NCBI GenBank assembly: GCA_011009095.1
Contig: VTPC01004488.1
Span: 61,495 to 125,494 of the forward strand
Source: Ignelater luminosus
Lineage: Eukaryota > Arthropoda > Insecta > Coleoptera > Elateridae
Direction of reading: 5' to 3'
DNA: 64,000 nt
Position numbers and translations under genes: made by a program. Shown one piece after another: positions 1 to 11,829 of this stretch (positions within the stretch are counted from its first letter, which is position 1; each line of letters begins with the position of its first letter). The notes under the pieces are model-generated. The model saw only the letters and a program-made list of their open reading frames with translations. It was not told the origin of the DNA and made no database searches.

Positions 1-126
1 GATATACAAAATCTCCATTTTATCTTAATTTTGTATCTATTGCTTAGATCAATTTTTTTTTTTTATTTCTAGATGTTAGTTTACTAATAGTGAATAATAA
101 TTTTAATATGAGAATTTCGATTTTAG

Positions 127-207
127 GTCGGCAACAGTAGCAGCAACACCCAGCAGCATCAACAGGACTCATCTGGTGGTGGTGGTGGTGGTTCGAGTAT
201 GAAATGA
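127..207 (+). CDS. Probable terminal coding exon of an unrecognised gene entering from the left
   Basis: A splice acceptor (pyrimidine-rich stretch ending in TTTTAG at 121-126) is followed by 26 open codons and a TGA stop at 205-207. The peptide is low complexity: an S/N stretch, then Q/H residues, then six glycines, ending in SSMK. Such tails are common at the C-termini of insect RNA-binding and transcription proteins, but I cannot identify the gene from them. A second frame is also open across the same exon (ending in a run of valines), so the reading frame is an inference. I chose the Q/S/G frame because its composition looks natural. The downstream sequence has no further coding exon and fits a 3' UTR. 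Confidence 0.42.
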   Translation, partial: VGNSSSNTQQHQQDSSGGGGGGSSMK

Positions 208-2265
208 GGCTGGCGGCTCCTATAGGCTGTCTTTAGGTCATATTAAACTAATTATATGGAGGCGTTGTCGCTGCGGCTCCCGAGCCCTGCCTGTCGAACG
301 GGGAACGGAAAGGGCCGCTGCGTCCCGGGTCTTGTTTTGGTTGATTGGTTTCTGTGCAGTGTTCCAAACACTATAAATGTTAGATGATGATATATTCTAT
401 ATTCTATGTTACGAGTTACTAAATTATTTATTATTATTATTAACTATAATTATTATTACCATTACTATAACAATTTTATTACGACATTCATTTTTGAGCC
501 TCGTTTAATTGAGCACTGACTGTGTTTTTCAACATAATAATGGTTAGCGGGTAGTGGTGTTAGAGCATCCTCGGGAATATGGTAACAGTCGTTGAAGATT
601 CGGTTTTTGACGTGAGAAGTGCAAGTCAAGAGAAAGAAAGAGAAACAGATGATTCGGGCTGCCAATGGCTCGGGATTTTCCTGAGGAGCATCCTGCGAGT
701 CGTCGTCCAGGCGGCCTGGGTTAGGGTTTAAAACCCTTTCGCGAGCCGTCACTTCGACAACAACAAAGAAAAAAACATTCTTACAAACAAATGTGATTAG
801 ATCTTATTAAATTATTTTTTTAAGTTGATACGATGTTAGCCTCGAAATTTTATATGTGAACTACTTATAAAGAGTTTATACTACAATATTATTACTATTA
901 TTATTATTATTATTATTAATTATTATGATTGTTTATATTTTATTATTATTATATAGGACATTCCGTCGGAATGATTTTTATTTACTTGCTTGTTCTTGTT
1001 CGATGCACGTTGTTGTCTTTTTGATAAGTACAAATTGCACATTTAAAATACAATGGTGAAATGAAAAATAATTGGTTTAGAAATTTTAATAATAAGCAAG
1101 GAACTTATTGCGACGTAATGTCCAATCTTTGGTTAACATTATACGTTACTTTTATTGTTTCTGACACGTTATTCGTTGAACGAACATTTTTAGATTTTTA
1201 TTTTTGTAGCCCTAGTCAAGAAGTCGATCTTTAAAAAAAAAAAACAGTCCCGCACATATCTGCAGAGGTTTTAAGATTTAGAACGAGACACAGACGTTTA
1301 TGAACGCTGCATTGTTTACATTCTTGTCTTCCTCTGTGGCTGTGTGCTCATCGGACTCGAGCTTTTAGTGACGTAATTTACTGAAATTAATGTTGCAAAA
1401 AAAACAGATTATGATGAGATAATGTATCAAGTACTATTATTACAGGTGGGAGACTTTTAAATTGTGTATTACATACTGCTGGACATTTTTAAGTACATGC
1501 ACTAGTTTGATTGATATCCGATTTCTGGTCATTGAGCAAGAGCAATTTTGACTTGGAAAACGGGTATCAATTGTGCAGTTGGCGATACTGCGATCCATAT
1601 TCACTATATCTAACTATTTCGAATCGCTTCTTTGTCAATTTTGTATTAGAAACTTTTATTTTTTTGTTGGTATACTCTTTTAGCCCCTTGATTCAGATCG
1701 CAGTAACGAAAACTTCTCTTTAGTACCTAATAATTATTATTTAATCCTTAGGGTCGAATGTCTCATACACGCTTCAGTAGGAATCGTGTAGGAGATGGTA
1801 CCGTTATGGATGCACTTGCTGCTTTGGTAAAACCCTGTTTAGTGCTTGCTAAATTAATTATAATATATTACCAGAAGGTTGAATATGTAGTCTCAGAGAA
1901 GTACATATATTATATCATTGACTCCTGTACCCTGGCATAAAAATGCTCGAATAGTCCGGCCATTTTAAAATGTTGGTAATTTTGTTAAATAGCAATAAGA
2001 TGGAGAAACGGAAATAAAATTTCATTTCAGTAATATTTAATGTATTTTTTAAAAATATAGAATAAGAATGATGCAATAATGTATTGGGCTTGCAGTTACA
2101 TATTTTTTACTACTAACTATCCTTTTTAGTAGTACTTGATTTAACATCTTATTGTCACCTAAATTAGTAGTAGAGGTGAAAGCAGTTTTGGATGTGATTT
2201 AAGAATAGAAAGCAAATTAATCAGTAACCATTTCCTTGTGTACAATAAAGTTTTGAGTCGACAAG
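208..2265 (+). other. Probable long 3' UTR and following AT-rich DNA
   Basis: No convincing coding exon is present. A moderately GC-rich block (about 245-330) follows the putative stop codon, then AT-rich DNA with an ATT microsatellite. Candidate polyadenylation signals AATAAA occur at 2013-2018 and 2244-2249. Assignment as a 3' UTR depends on the upstream terminal exon being real. Confidence 0.3.
888..919. repeat. (ATT)n microsatellite
   Basis: About ten near-perfect ATT units in tandem. A shorter, interrupted ATT tract lies at about 425-460. Confidence 0.8.
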
Positions 2266-2269
2266 TACA

Positions 2270-5200
2270 TCAGAGACTTTATACGAGTGTTTCTTAATCT
2301 ACTTTGTTTTTGAACCAACTCTCTATGGCTTTTTGTAACTTTGACAAAAAAAGGCGTATATTGAACAGGGTCTTCATAATTTATGAACCATGTTCATAAA
2401 CTATAAATATCAAGTTTGTTTTTTAAAAAGTACTCTTGTTTTCTGCAGAAACATACTTCATGAAATGTTTCAAATATTGCTATCAAAAACAAAAGTCTGA
2501 TTAAAGACTTTGATCTAAAAGATTGCCTTATTAAGTCATGTTACTATAATTTTGATCTTTAAAATGATATTCCAATTTATCTAGTTATAGTTGAAGTTTT
2601 CGACCTGTTTGAAAATGAAGGCAAGAAACTATACCAAAAATATGTAACTTCTTTTATTTAATTTAATGCTAATTTTAGCTGTGATTCATGACTTACATGA
2701 ATATAATTATCTAGAATTGACGATGCTCTTATTGTAGTTAGGATAAAAGTGCAATTAATAAGAAAAATAAATGAATATATTTAATAAAAGAAATGTTAGT
2801 TGCAGAAAATATGTTTGGATAATCCTAATGTGTCATTGTCATAAACAAAAGAAGTAATTCAGTATAGCTCAAAGCATGAATATCGAAACCCCTGTAACTT
2901 AAAACCATTTGATAATGAATAAATTACAGATATATGTGTTTACGTGATGACGTACATATCTCCCGAGGGTGAGATTTTCCATAGTGGGTAAATATCAGTA
3001 GCAGCAATTGCATCCACAATAGATAAGGTGATGTGTTCTTTAACAATTCATAGATGTCGTAAGTACATAGGTATGCTTCATTAAGCTGGACACGAGGGGT
3101 TTTTGGTCACGTTTGTCGTTTATCAAAACACATTGTGGCATGCATGATTTGTTAGTGCATACTGTGATATACAACTAAAAACATATAATCAAATCGATTG
3201 GATAAAAGAGTTGCATTTGATGTGACTAAGAGTGCCGTAAATTTTTCAAATTGGCTTTCAAATTTTATTGATTCAAAATTTGTACTTTTGTACAATTTTA
3301 CATAAATCTTGATTTATTGTCTATAAGGAGCAATCAAAATTGCTCATTTATGTGTTCATTTTGTTATAATGCCTAATTTTTATTTTTTGGTTTTTATTTT
3401 GATTATGGCACGATCTGCAATTTGAATAGAAAAATAGAATAAAAAAATAGACGATGGTAACTGAACGCTTTTGATAATATCAACAAATGTGTCAAAAATG
3501 TAACCGAGTGTTGGCCGTCGTCATCGTCGTCAAAACTGTGGTGCTGCCGTATAAGGTGTAATGTAGCGCGTTTCCGAATTTGTAGCCCGCCGGCGAAAGA
3601 AAAATTGAATAAAACGGATGGGCCGACAGAACGACGGTACATGTTGCGGTAGTCGGTAACATTCACCACCACGGATCCTCACTGTTGCGCTGCTAATGCG
3701 CCTTCAATACACTGTCATTATTTATATTGAAATGTTATTTTAAAACATTCAGTTACAAAAAATAAAACATTTCTAAAAAAAAGCTGGTGTATGTACCTTT
3801 TTTTGTATACTGTAGCATATGTTTTAGTTATTACTTCTGGAATGGCTGACTGTCCATTAAATATTTTGTCAAATTATGAAAATAATTTTATTTAAATGAG
3901 TGAATACAAATGTATAATAAATACAGCTTTCTTTATTAATAGATTGAAATCAAAATCATAAAGATTAACGTGGACATTGTGTATGCAGATTTCAAACTTT
4001 ACATGTAGTACTGCATGTGAGCAACACCAAAAGAGAAGTTGCATAAAATTTGTAGTAGATAGATAGACTAGTAATTTAAATAGTATTAAAAAATGAGTGC
4101 AAAAGAAAGTTTATTTCGAAAGATGTTGAATTTAAAAAGTAAGGGAAAGATGACGAATGACGAAATACTCATCTGACTGGAAACACTGTTGGAATGACTT
4201 ACGAGATAAGATTTAATGACTTTAGTTGTGTAAATAAACTCGCCTGATATCATGACTTTTTTAATGTAAATTGTATACCCCCTAATCAACTACTTTTGAC
4301 AAATAGACACTTATTTCATCACATAAATCTTTGAGCATTTTTGGTCACATTTGTTTAATACATTTTTTTTAATTAAACATACATTATTACTACTGATAAC
4401 AAAATTTATAATATTTATATGGAAAACTGTTCCTTCATGTAGATTCATTTAAAGTGGTTTTAGAAAACATGCAATATATCTATTGTGAGGCAAGATAGTC
4501 ATACCAGAACAACATGAAGTATCAAGAGAAAGTGCAAAAGACTGGCCAAAAAGAAACGAAACATTTTAGTTTTCGTACTATTTGCTATCTTCATCAATGT
4601 AGGAATGAAATTGGACCTAGCTTGTAAGTACTACACATATAACTATTTGAAGTTTTCCAGGCAGTGTCACTATGTTTAAGCTAATGTTTATGTATGTCAA
4701 ACTTTAATCTACTTTTAATGAGTTGCATTTTTGTCATTTTAAAACTTGAATTTTTTCTGTCTGTAGGTCTTGGTACTCATTACAAAAAAAAATTAAAAAA
4801 AGAATTTTCCACAAATGTGTCTGGAAACACATTGTTTCCAAAATATAGGATGTAATTGTTTGTTCCCTCTAGCTCTACATACTTCCTGATTATTATACAA
4901 ACTAGCAAGCCATCAAAAAGTAAACCCATCTGTGTAACCTATGAAATGAACGACATATCTCAATAATAGGAAATATGTGCAGTACACCCTATGAATCTAC
5001 ATCAAAATCCGAATCAAAAAGTTAAATAATTTTATGCCATAAATCCATAGTTTTTAAAATAGAATGACCAATTAAAAACTTTTCAAACAAACTTTATAAT
5101 GGGCAATTTTCCTCGAAATGGTATTAGAATCTATTTCTCAGTTTGTGATGTAAAATAACAGTGTGCCTTTTTAAATACATCCTGTATACAATTTCCTAAA

Positions 5201-6140
5201 TTTGTCGATATGGCAAATACATAATAAATCACAGACGTCTTCCATTTTGTGGGCTACGCAGATGGTTTACTTTATGATAGCATGTTTTAAATATATATTG
5301 TAGCCCCTAGACATTAGGTAGCTTTTTCTGGAAAGAAATATTAGAAAGCTGCCAATTGGTACATTTGTGTGTTTTCATGTCGCCCAAGTTGAATTATATA
5401 TTAAAAAAAGAACAAATTTTGACAGTTTTCTTTGGAATTTGTAAGAAACAACATTTTGGAGTTGCAAAACTGTATGTTGCTTTAGACATCAAAACACGCA
5501 ACATACCAGTTTGTTTTCCAACTTCTTTTCCAGGTAGCCCTAATTTTTTTTAAACTGTTGACTGGGTAACAAGCACAAGAAGTTTCGTGTCAGTAGTGCA
5601 TATCATTTCTGAAATACTTAGGAGATTTTCGAGAATAAAAATAACTTTGAAATATTTTATAAAAATTTAGTTATTCAAAAATGCTGCATCACATGTTAAA
5701 TTGCATGTAGATTTTGAAAACAACAAACAATGTGTCTTTTCAGTATCAGCAATTCTTTTCACTTTAAAGCTCTGTCCCTGATGATTATATTGACCATAAA
5801 ATTTATATCTTGCGATCCAAAAAGAATTTCATCAAGATGTACCATGACAGACAAAGACACGTAAAGACGTTGCTATTACATTACGTCATTTGGTTAGTGT
5901 CAAATTATATCGGGCAGTTTCTCATTTTATTTCAGACGTGTAATTTTTCTCCTGGGCTACTTTGATGAAATTTTTTTTGAATCACTTAATACAATAAGAT
6001 TTGAAGGTAACTACTATCTTATTATTTATTTACTGAAGGTTGTGGTTGGCTGGATTTTGTTTGTTTTATTTGATAGTATTTAATTATTTAGCAATAAAAT
6101 CAAGTTTCTTGTTTTTTAACATATCAACACCTTTTTTATG
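2270..6140. other. Gene-free AT-rich DNA
   Basis: Only short chance frames are seen. Two things stand out. One is a CpG-richer patch at about 3480-3700. The other is a degenerate stretch at about 4790-5195 that ends in a motif resembling transposon termini (catcctgtata). Near 5820-5985 a short inverted repeat (AAAGAATTTCATCAA facing its complement) is visible. No gene can be supported. Confidence 0.5.
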
Positions 6141-6653
6141 TACAGTTTAGCCCAAATTTAAGATAAATGCAGGATATCTCAGAAACTAGAAGAGCTAGAA
6201 AAAAAAATGAATACACGTTACTGATCTACTTCTTCCTGCTGATTTAAGTGGTGCAATTCAAATTTTTTTGTTTTTAATTTATTGGCAAAAATGGAGATTT
6301 TTGAGTTTCATCAAATATCAGTATCTTCGTTATTTGAAAAAAGGGAAAAACTGTTTATGAATTTTTGGTATTAATGTCTGGAATAAATTAACTACTCTAA
6401 ATTTTTGTTTATCAGTCATCCAAAAAATGCTTGAACAATTTTTTTTTCATTTTATCAAATAACAAAGGTACAGCCATTTGATGAAATTCGAAAAAATCAA
6501 TATCTGCTTGCAACTCAAACACTAAAGAAGATATTTAAATTCTGATTGCACCAATCAACTAGCAGGAAAAAGAAGATAACGTGGATTCAGTTTTTCTCTA
6601 ACTATTAATTTTTGAAATACTCTGCATTTACCTTGTGTTTGTGCCACCTTGTA
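6141..6653. mobile_element. Foldback MITE, about 510 bp
   Basis: The left end (from TACAG at 6141) and the right end (CTTGTA at 6653) are imperfect inverted copies over more than 110 bp. Both share the blocks AAATGCAG.ATATC/TTTC, a stretch around CACGTTA and CTTCTT..CCTGCT, and GGTGCAAT. The centre also folds, with ATCAAATAnCA near 6310 and its inverse near 6460. TA dinucleotides at both outer ends suggest a Tc1/mariner-type TA target. No coding capacity is seen, so it would be non-autonomous. Confidence 0.7.
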
Positions 6654-7699
6654 CATCCTTCTCAGGAAGAAAAGCATCAAAAATAGAATATTTAAAATGA
6701 ATTGTTTGAAATACAAAATGTAGAGGAGACAACTGTAATAGGGCTATAACTAACAATAAGAAGAATAAAAAAGACTGAAACAATATACAGAGTGTCACAG
6801 AATAATCATTTAGAAGTGATAGAGTACATCTTTCAGTAATAAACTATTATCCAGGAATCTTTGGTATTGAAATAAAAATTTGAAATAATCTCAGTGTAGA
6901 AAGCAATATAAATTATTTAATATCGAGATAGATGATAAAAATTAAAACCATAGTTACAAAATGACAATCATTTTTCCTTAATACTAATTGATCTGACAAT
7001 GATCCATTTGTGACTTGACACGAAAAAGTAGAATTAAGGAAACATTTTTATTGTTGCTTTGTTTTTAACTTTATCATCTTTTCTCAATACCAAAGGATTT
7101 ATAATGATTGTTATTTATATAACAAGTCGGGGAAGTGATACTCTACAGTACAAGCGGGTCAATTCCAGGATAAGCTGCTAAGCAAGAACTGGAACTACCT
7201 ATAAGATTCTTTCTGCAACTGCATAATATTAAAAAATAACTGCCCGAAATTGAGAAATAAACAATAAAATGAGATTCTTGGAAATATATTGCCTCAGCCT
7301 TGTTGTCTTGATAAAATTAGTTGGTAGTGAATTTCTCTGCCTAGGCAGGTAGAGTGATGATTCTCTGATGTTTTTGAACCAGCAAAATTGTCATTATGGT
7401 AGCAGATGCAGAAACAAACCAATTTTTCTATGCTATTATAATAATAAATAATACTAAAGAGAGGTTTATTGACCAATGTACAAACAGCAGAAAACAGTGG
7501 GCAGTTAGGACTTACGATTCCATTTACAAGATTTAGAACCCTAAAGCTTTTTTCCATTAACCAGTTCAACTTTGTCAAGTTAAATTTGGTTATATGGGCC
7601 CAATTTCTACTGTTGTGATTAAACTTAAATATTCTGTAACTATCATGGCAACCTATTTAGTTCTTTTTTTTTCTCATGCTAGGATCAAATAGAGCTATG

Positions 7700-7931
7700 C
7701 AGTCTGTTCCACAGAAAAGAACCCAAGCTGCAGCAAGGGAAAATACTTGAGTTGCAACTTAAAAAATACCTTGTGACATTACTTTTACAGTATAAAAGAT
7801 AAAAATTTATTTTTCTGCAGTAACTGGTAGAGCTTATTGTTCTGCTTCAGAGTATACTATATCTAGTTTGATGGGTGTATTTCCATAAATAAAGGTGCTG
7901 CAACTTGGAGCCTTTTCAGTGGATCAGACTG
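7700..7931. mobile_element. MITE with CAGTCTG terminal inverted repeats, 232 bp
   Basis: The ends CAGTCTGTTCCACAGAAAAG (7700) and the inverse of CTTTTCAGTGGATCAGACTG (ending 7931) match with few mismatches over about 36 bp, followed by a shared CTGCAGCA-like block. No open frame. A truncated copy of the same family occurs at 11553-11616. Confidence 0.65.
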
Positions 7932-8000
7932 TATTGTTTTATTTAATCATAACCTTAATAACCAGTAAAGTTAAAGGTCTTTAGACTGGAGGCAGTCTCT

Positions 8001-8220
8001 GCAGCGTATAGTGATTAAACAAGTAAACCAACTCTTACAAGAAACTCGAAAACAAAGCCACAGAATTCTACGACAAAACGTTGATGTTGGATGATATTTC
8101 TACGTTTCTATAATAGATGTAAAAATAGTGAGATCTGTTCGAACGTACCCGTATTATCGCCTAACTATTAGTTGAAGGATTTTTAAAGAGTTGGTTTACT
8201 TGTTAATAAATATACGCTGC
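8001..8220. mobile_element. MITE with GCAGCGTATA terminal inverted repeats, 220 bp
   Basis: The left end GCAGCGTATA...AACAAGTAAACCAACTCTT is repeated inverted at the right end (AAGAGTTGGTTTACTTGTTA...TATACGCTGC), giving an arm of about 37 bp. Flanks cagtctct and tggtctct match at 6 of 8 positions, which fits an eroded 8-bp target duplication of hAT type. Non-coding. Confidence 0.65.
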
Positions 8221-9315
8221 TGGTCTCTTACTTTTGCTCCAATTTCTGCATCTTATAAATCCTTAGAAACTTAAGGAAAGCAGGAATAATTATGATTCTT
8301 GCTGACGAAGATAAACTATAGGTTATTTTTTACACTGACTTCTCTTTTAGTGTAGACTTTTCCGAATTTCTTTTTAAATTCTCTCGAATTCCTTTGACTT
8401 CCTCTGGATTTTCTTAGTTTCCCGATTTCCCACGACTTTCTAGACTTTTTATTTTTATAATGTAGAATATGCACATCTTTTACTAAGTCTTTGAAAGTGA
8501 CACAGAGTAAGTTTTAAGAAACCATTCAAATGTAATTTTCATTATTCTGCAAGAAAAAGAATGATTAAAATTCGAATGATCTTCCCACGCGCGAAAACGG
8601 CAAGATTTATAATGGCCATCGTGTGACGTCATATGATATGTTCAGGTTTAGGTAGATAAAGAAACGAAAATACTCAAGCACCAATAGTGCAAATGCCAAC
8701 GAGAATGTCCACTATAAACTTTAAGAGTAAATAGACTACCAGTCCCGCAACTATCACTGTCGCAACCGGATCTGGATCCGGCCAGTTTTTGGAATATCCG
8801 GTTTGCCAGAATTTCGAAAGTGAAAATATATGTTTTTTAAAAATAAAAGTGAGAGTAAAAAGTAAAACCACGGCATACTATAAAGGCCAGATCAGCAGGG
8901 CCCTTTTCAAGATATGCGCAATACGGCCTAAATAATTGGCCATATTTTCTTGCTTTCTTGTCCCAACACGTTTGAAAACCAATGTTAAAATCTCACGTAA
9001 ATAAACGCAAATAACTTTTACCCGCCCTAACTCCGCCATAATTGTTGTAGAGGTCCTATACAGGGTGTCGTTATTTGTAGGAACACCAAAAATTGTTACT
9101 AAAGAAAGTGATACAGGACGATTGGTTGTATTGTTTAAACTTATATTCTCAACTACGTAGAGTGTCCCATAAAAACGTGGCACGTGAAGCTTAGGTTTTC
9201 TTAAATGAAACATCTTGTACTTCAATAGCAAGAATGGTTGGGCCAACATAGGCATTTTGTTAACAAGTACGGTTGGCCAACGGTACGATTTGGCACAGTT
9301 GCCTACTACCTCCTA
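8221..9315. other. Gene-free DNA with degenerate repeat pieces
   Basis: No exon is supported. The stretch 9060-9180 carries a piece (CCTACAAATAACGACACC when read on the minus strand) that recurs at 11290-11330. This marks a decayed dispersed repeat. Confidence 0.4.
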
Positions 9316-9511
9316 ACCAACCATTTCCCAACGTTGGTTCAACAAAGTCCTCCCACTATCAACCAACACAGAAAACTAATTGCCAACAGTCACCCAATGT
9401 CCAGCCAACCATTTCCCAACGTTGGTTCAACAAAGACCTTCCACTATCAACCAACACAGAAAACTAATTGCCAACAATAACCCAATGTCCAGCCAATCAT
9501 TTCCCAACGTT
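9316..9511 (+). repeat. 88-bp tandem repeat, about 2.2 copies
   Basis: The block CCATTTCCCAACGTTGG recurs at 9321, 9409 and 9497 (third copy TCATTTCCCAACGTTGC), an exact spacing of 88 bp, and the intervening sequence is nearly identical. Each unit contains the 10-bp palindrome CCAACGTTGG. Repeated ACCAACAC/CCAACA words make it C+A rich compared with the surrounding AT-rich DNA. Open frames across it are a product of the repeat and not a gene. Confidence 0.85.
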
Positions 9512-10049
9512 GCTTTTAGGAAGTTGGTCTTAAGACCTTTTTACAAATTAAGTACATTACAAAGATCAAATCAAAAATTATCAAATGCATCTTTTATTAT
9601 CTTAAAGCACAAAACGCAAAATAGAAACATAATGAATACTTAATTATCATCTTCTTGTGTATGCATTGTAGGCCGATGTTCTCATAAAAATACCAGGAAC
9701 TCATTGCTGTGACTGTGCTCATAAAGTATCAATAAATCTTACTTACGTTAGTGTTGCTATTGTTTTTGATAGGATAGTAGTACTACTAAAAATGTATAGT
9801 AAAACTTTATGAGCATAACTTTTAGCATGGTACACTTGAAATCAATAGGCGCCGTGCTGCTTCTATGCAATCATAATTTTATAGTTCTTTATGCATAAAA
9901 CGTTACAGAAATATTCACCAACATTAAGTGCAAAAAGTGCCAAATTGATGGAAACACCGAAACTGTTTGATTTAGGCCTCCATAAGGCTGTATCGTTATA
10001 ATCAGAAGAATAAGAAAATAATTAAATACGGGCCGTTCCAAAATTGCAT

Positions 10050-10690
10050 GCTTATAGTTTCATATTTCTTGACAAGAATTAAGACTACTTTGCCCCATAA
10101 CTTTTCTCCTAAAGTACACTGTTTCCAAGATACAGGATGTTAAGGGTTTTATTTAAAATTCCTTGTATTCTCAATATTTTAAGAACGAAGTGAGATATTG
10201 AGATGAAATTTTCTACATGTTTGTTATTCTAAGATGTCTACTAATCTATGTAGTTTTTTGTTTGATATTCCTATCAGGCGGGGCATGAGTCGCTACTCTA
10301 AAGAAAATTGTTACATTATTGGAAAAATCTTTCTATTTTTGGAGTTAACAATTGATTTGGCAAAAAAGTTCCTATTGCATTTTTTCCGCAAAATGGACCC
10401 TTATCGAGTAAAATCGGATTTTTGAAAACCTCTCAAAAATGATGTAAAAGACAGGATGCATTCATTTACATTGCATTTCTCGACAAGAATTAAACCTTTT
10501 TTGTCTCATAACGTTTTCCCCCAAAGTGCACCATTTTCGAGATACACGGTGTCAAAATGTAATTAAAAACAATAAATCTTAAACTAGATTTGACCCTCCG
10601 TATTTCGAAAATGGCGCACTTTAAGGAAAGAAGTTATCTGACAAAAAAGGCTTAATTCTTGTTAAGGAATGCGATGCGAATAAGTGCATC
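10050..10690. repeat. Degenerate dispersed repeat, two direct copies and one inverted copy
   Basis: A block of about 90 bp with GACAAGAATTAA, CATAAC.TTTT and GAGATACA/AAGATACA words occurs at about 10060-10150 and again at about 10475-10560. An inverted copy follows at about 10597-10680. The last two form a foldback around 10565-10595. Related pieces (CCGAGATACGGGGC, near 11917) occur further right. These look like remains of an old transposon family. Confidence 0.55.
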
Positions 10691-10928
10691 CTGTTTTTGA
10701 GATGACTTATGATCTGAATTTGAGAGGCTTTGAAAATGTAATTTTACCCGAAAATGGCGCCTTCCACAGGAAACATGCAAGGAAGACTTTTTGTCAAATC
10801 AATTTTTAATTCAGAAAAAATTTCAGTGACGTAATACTTTTTTTTATAAGGTGGTAGCTCCCCATAATACTTCATTTCTGATAGAGATATCAAATAAAAG
10901 ACTACGTGGAGTAGTAGACACCTTAAAG

Positions 10929-11082
10929 CAGCGCTTTTTAAACTATGGGTCGCGACCCCAAATGGGGTCACGTAAATTAAATTCAAACACTTGAATTTCA
11001 GTTTATATGTTATTATCTGGGGTCGCGAAAAATCTCGTGATGAAAAATTGGGTCATGAATGAAAAAAGTTTAACAAGCGCTG
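10929..11082. mobile_element. hAT-type MITE, 154 bp, with perfect 8-bp target duplication
   Basis: The element runs from CAGCGCTTTTTAAACT to AGTTTAACAAGCGCTG and is flanked on both sides by CCTTAAAG (10921-10928 and 11083-11090). The termini beginning CAG and the 8-bp duplication are diagnostic of the hAT superfamily. Subterminal GGGTCGCGACCC and GGGGTCGCG motifs are present. There is no transposase sequence, so it is non-autonomous. The perfect duplication suggests a fairly recent insertion. Confidence 0.9.
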
Positions 11083-11552
11083 CCTTAAAGTAACAAGCAT
11101 GTGAAAAATTTCATCTCAATATCTCCTTGTTTTTGAGATATTGAGAAATCAAGAGTTGTTAAATGAATATATCTCTCTCTCTCATATCAGACTCTCCATC
11201 TCAGAAACGGTGCGCTTTAGGGAATACATACTAAAAATTTTTGAATACCCTGTATAACAGGAATATATGTAAACCCTGCTATACAACTTTTCCTAGTAAC
11301 AGTTTTTGATATTCCTACAAATAATGACGCTAACTTCGAACACAGACCGTTGGGACATTCTGTATACATACAAGGTGGTCCTGAAGTAGTTGACCAATGT
11401 CAGGGATTAGCTTAAACTCATTATAAGAATGAAATAAGTTCAAATAATATGCTAAAATGCACAGCTTTCTAGATATAAGGTACCCAAGTTGAACATCCTT
11501 TTCAATACACACCACTGCTAGGAATGCGTAACTTTGTTTTTTGTAATAAATA

Positions 11553-11616
11553 CAGTCTGTTCCACTGAAAAAGCCCCGAGCTCCAGCACCTTTATTATGG
11601 AAATACATCTACAGCG
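11553..11616 (+). mobile_element. Truncated copy of the CAGTCTG MITE
   Basis: CAGTCTGTTCCACTGAAAAA, then CTCCAGCACCTTTATTATGG, match one end of the element at 7700-7931. Similarity stops at about 11616, where another inverted-repeat element begins. Confidence 0.55.
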
Positions 11617-11618
11617 CG

Positions 11619-11824
11619 ACCAACCTCAGAAAAGCCCCGGAAAATATGCGAACTAATTTCAATAACAAATAACGTTGACCAATCAGAAACGTAATTTTAC
11701 TCGAGTACATTAACTGACAAAAAGTTGTCTTAAATCTATTACGTTATTGGTGGTGTTTAGTTTTATTTAAATTTTCTGCCGGAAAATTTTTGGATGCCCG
11801 CTCAGGGCTTTTCTGAGGTTGGTT
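11619..11824. mobile_element. MITE with ACCAACCTCAGAAAAGCCC ends, about 206 bp
   Basis: ACCAACCTCAGAAAAGCCC at 11619 is repeated inverted as GGGCTTTTCTGAGGTTGGT ending at about 11824. A further internal inverted word, CCGGAAAAT, lies next to each arm. Non-coding. It abuts the broken CAGTCTG element, so it probably inserted into it. Confidence 0.7.
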
Positions 11825-11829
11825 CCTAA

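Noticed and set aside
465-752. Open frame of 95 codons on the minus strand
   Set aside because: No domain, no splice context and unlikely composition; it lies in a probable 3' UTR.
9238-9643. Three overlapping + strand open frames with PTISQRW/NHFPTLVQQ repeats
   Set aside because: They translate the 88-bp tandem repeat in different frames; there is no start context or exon structure.
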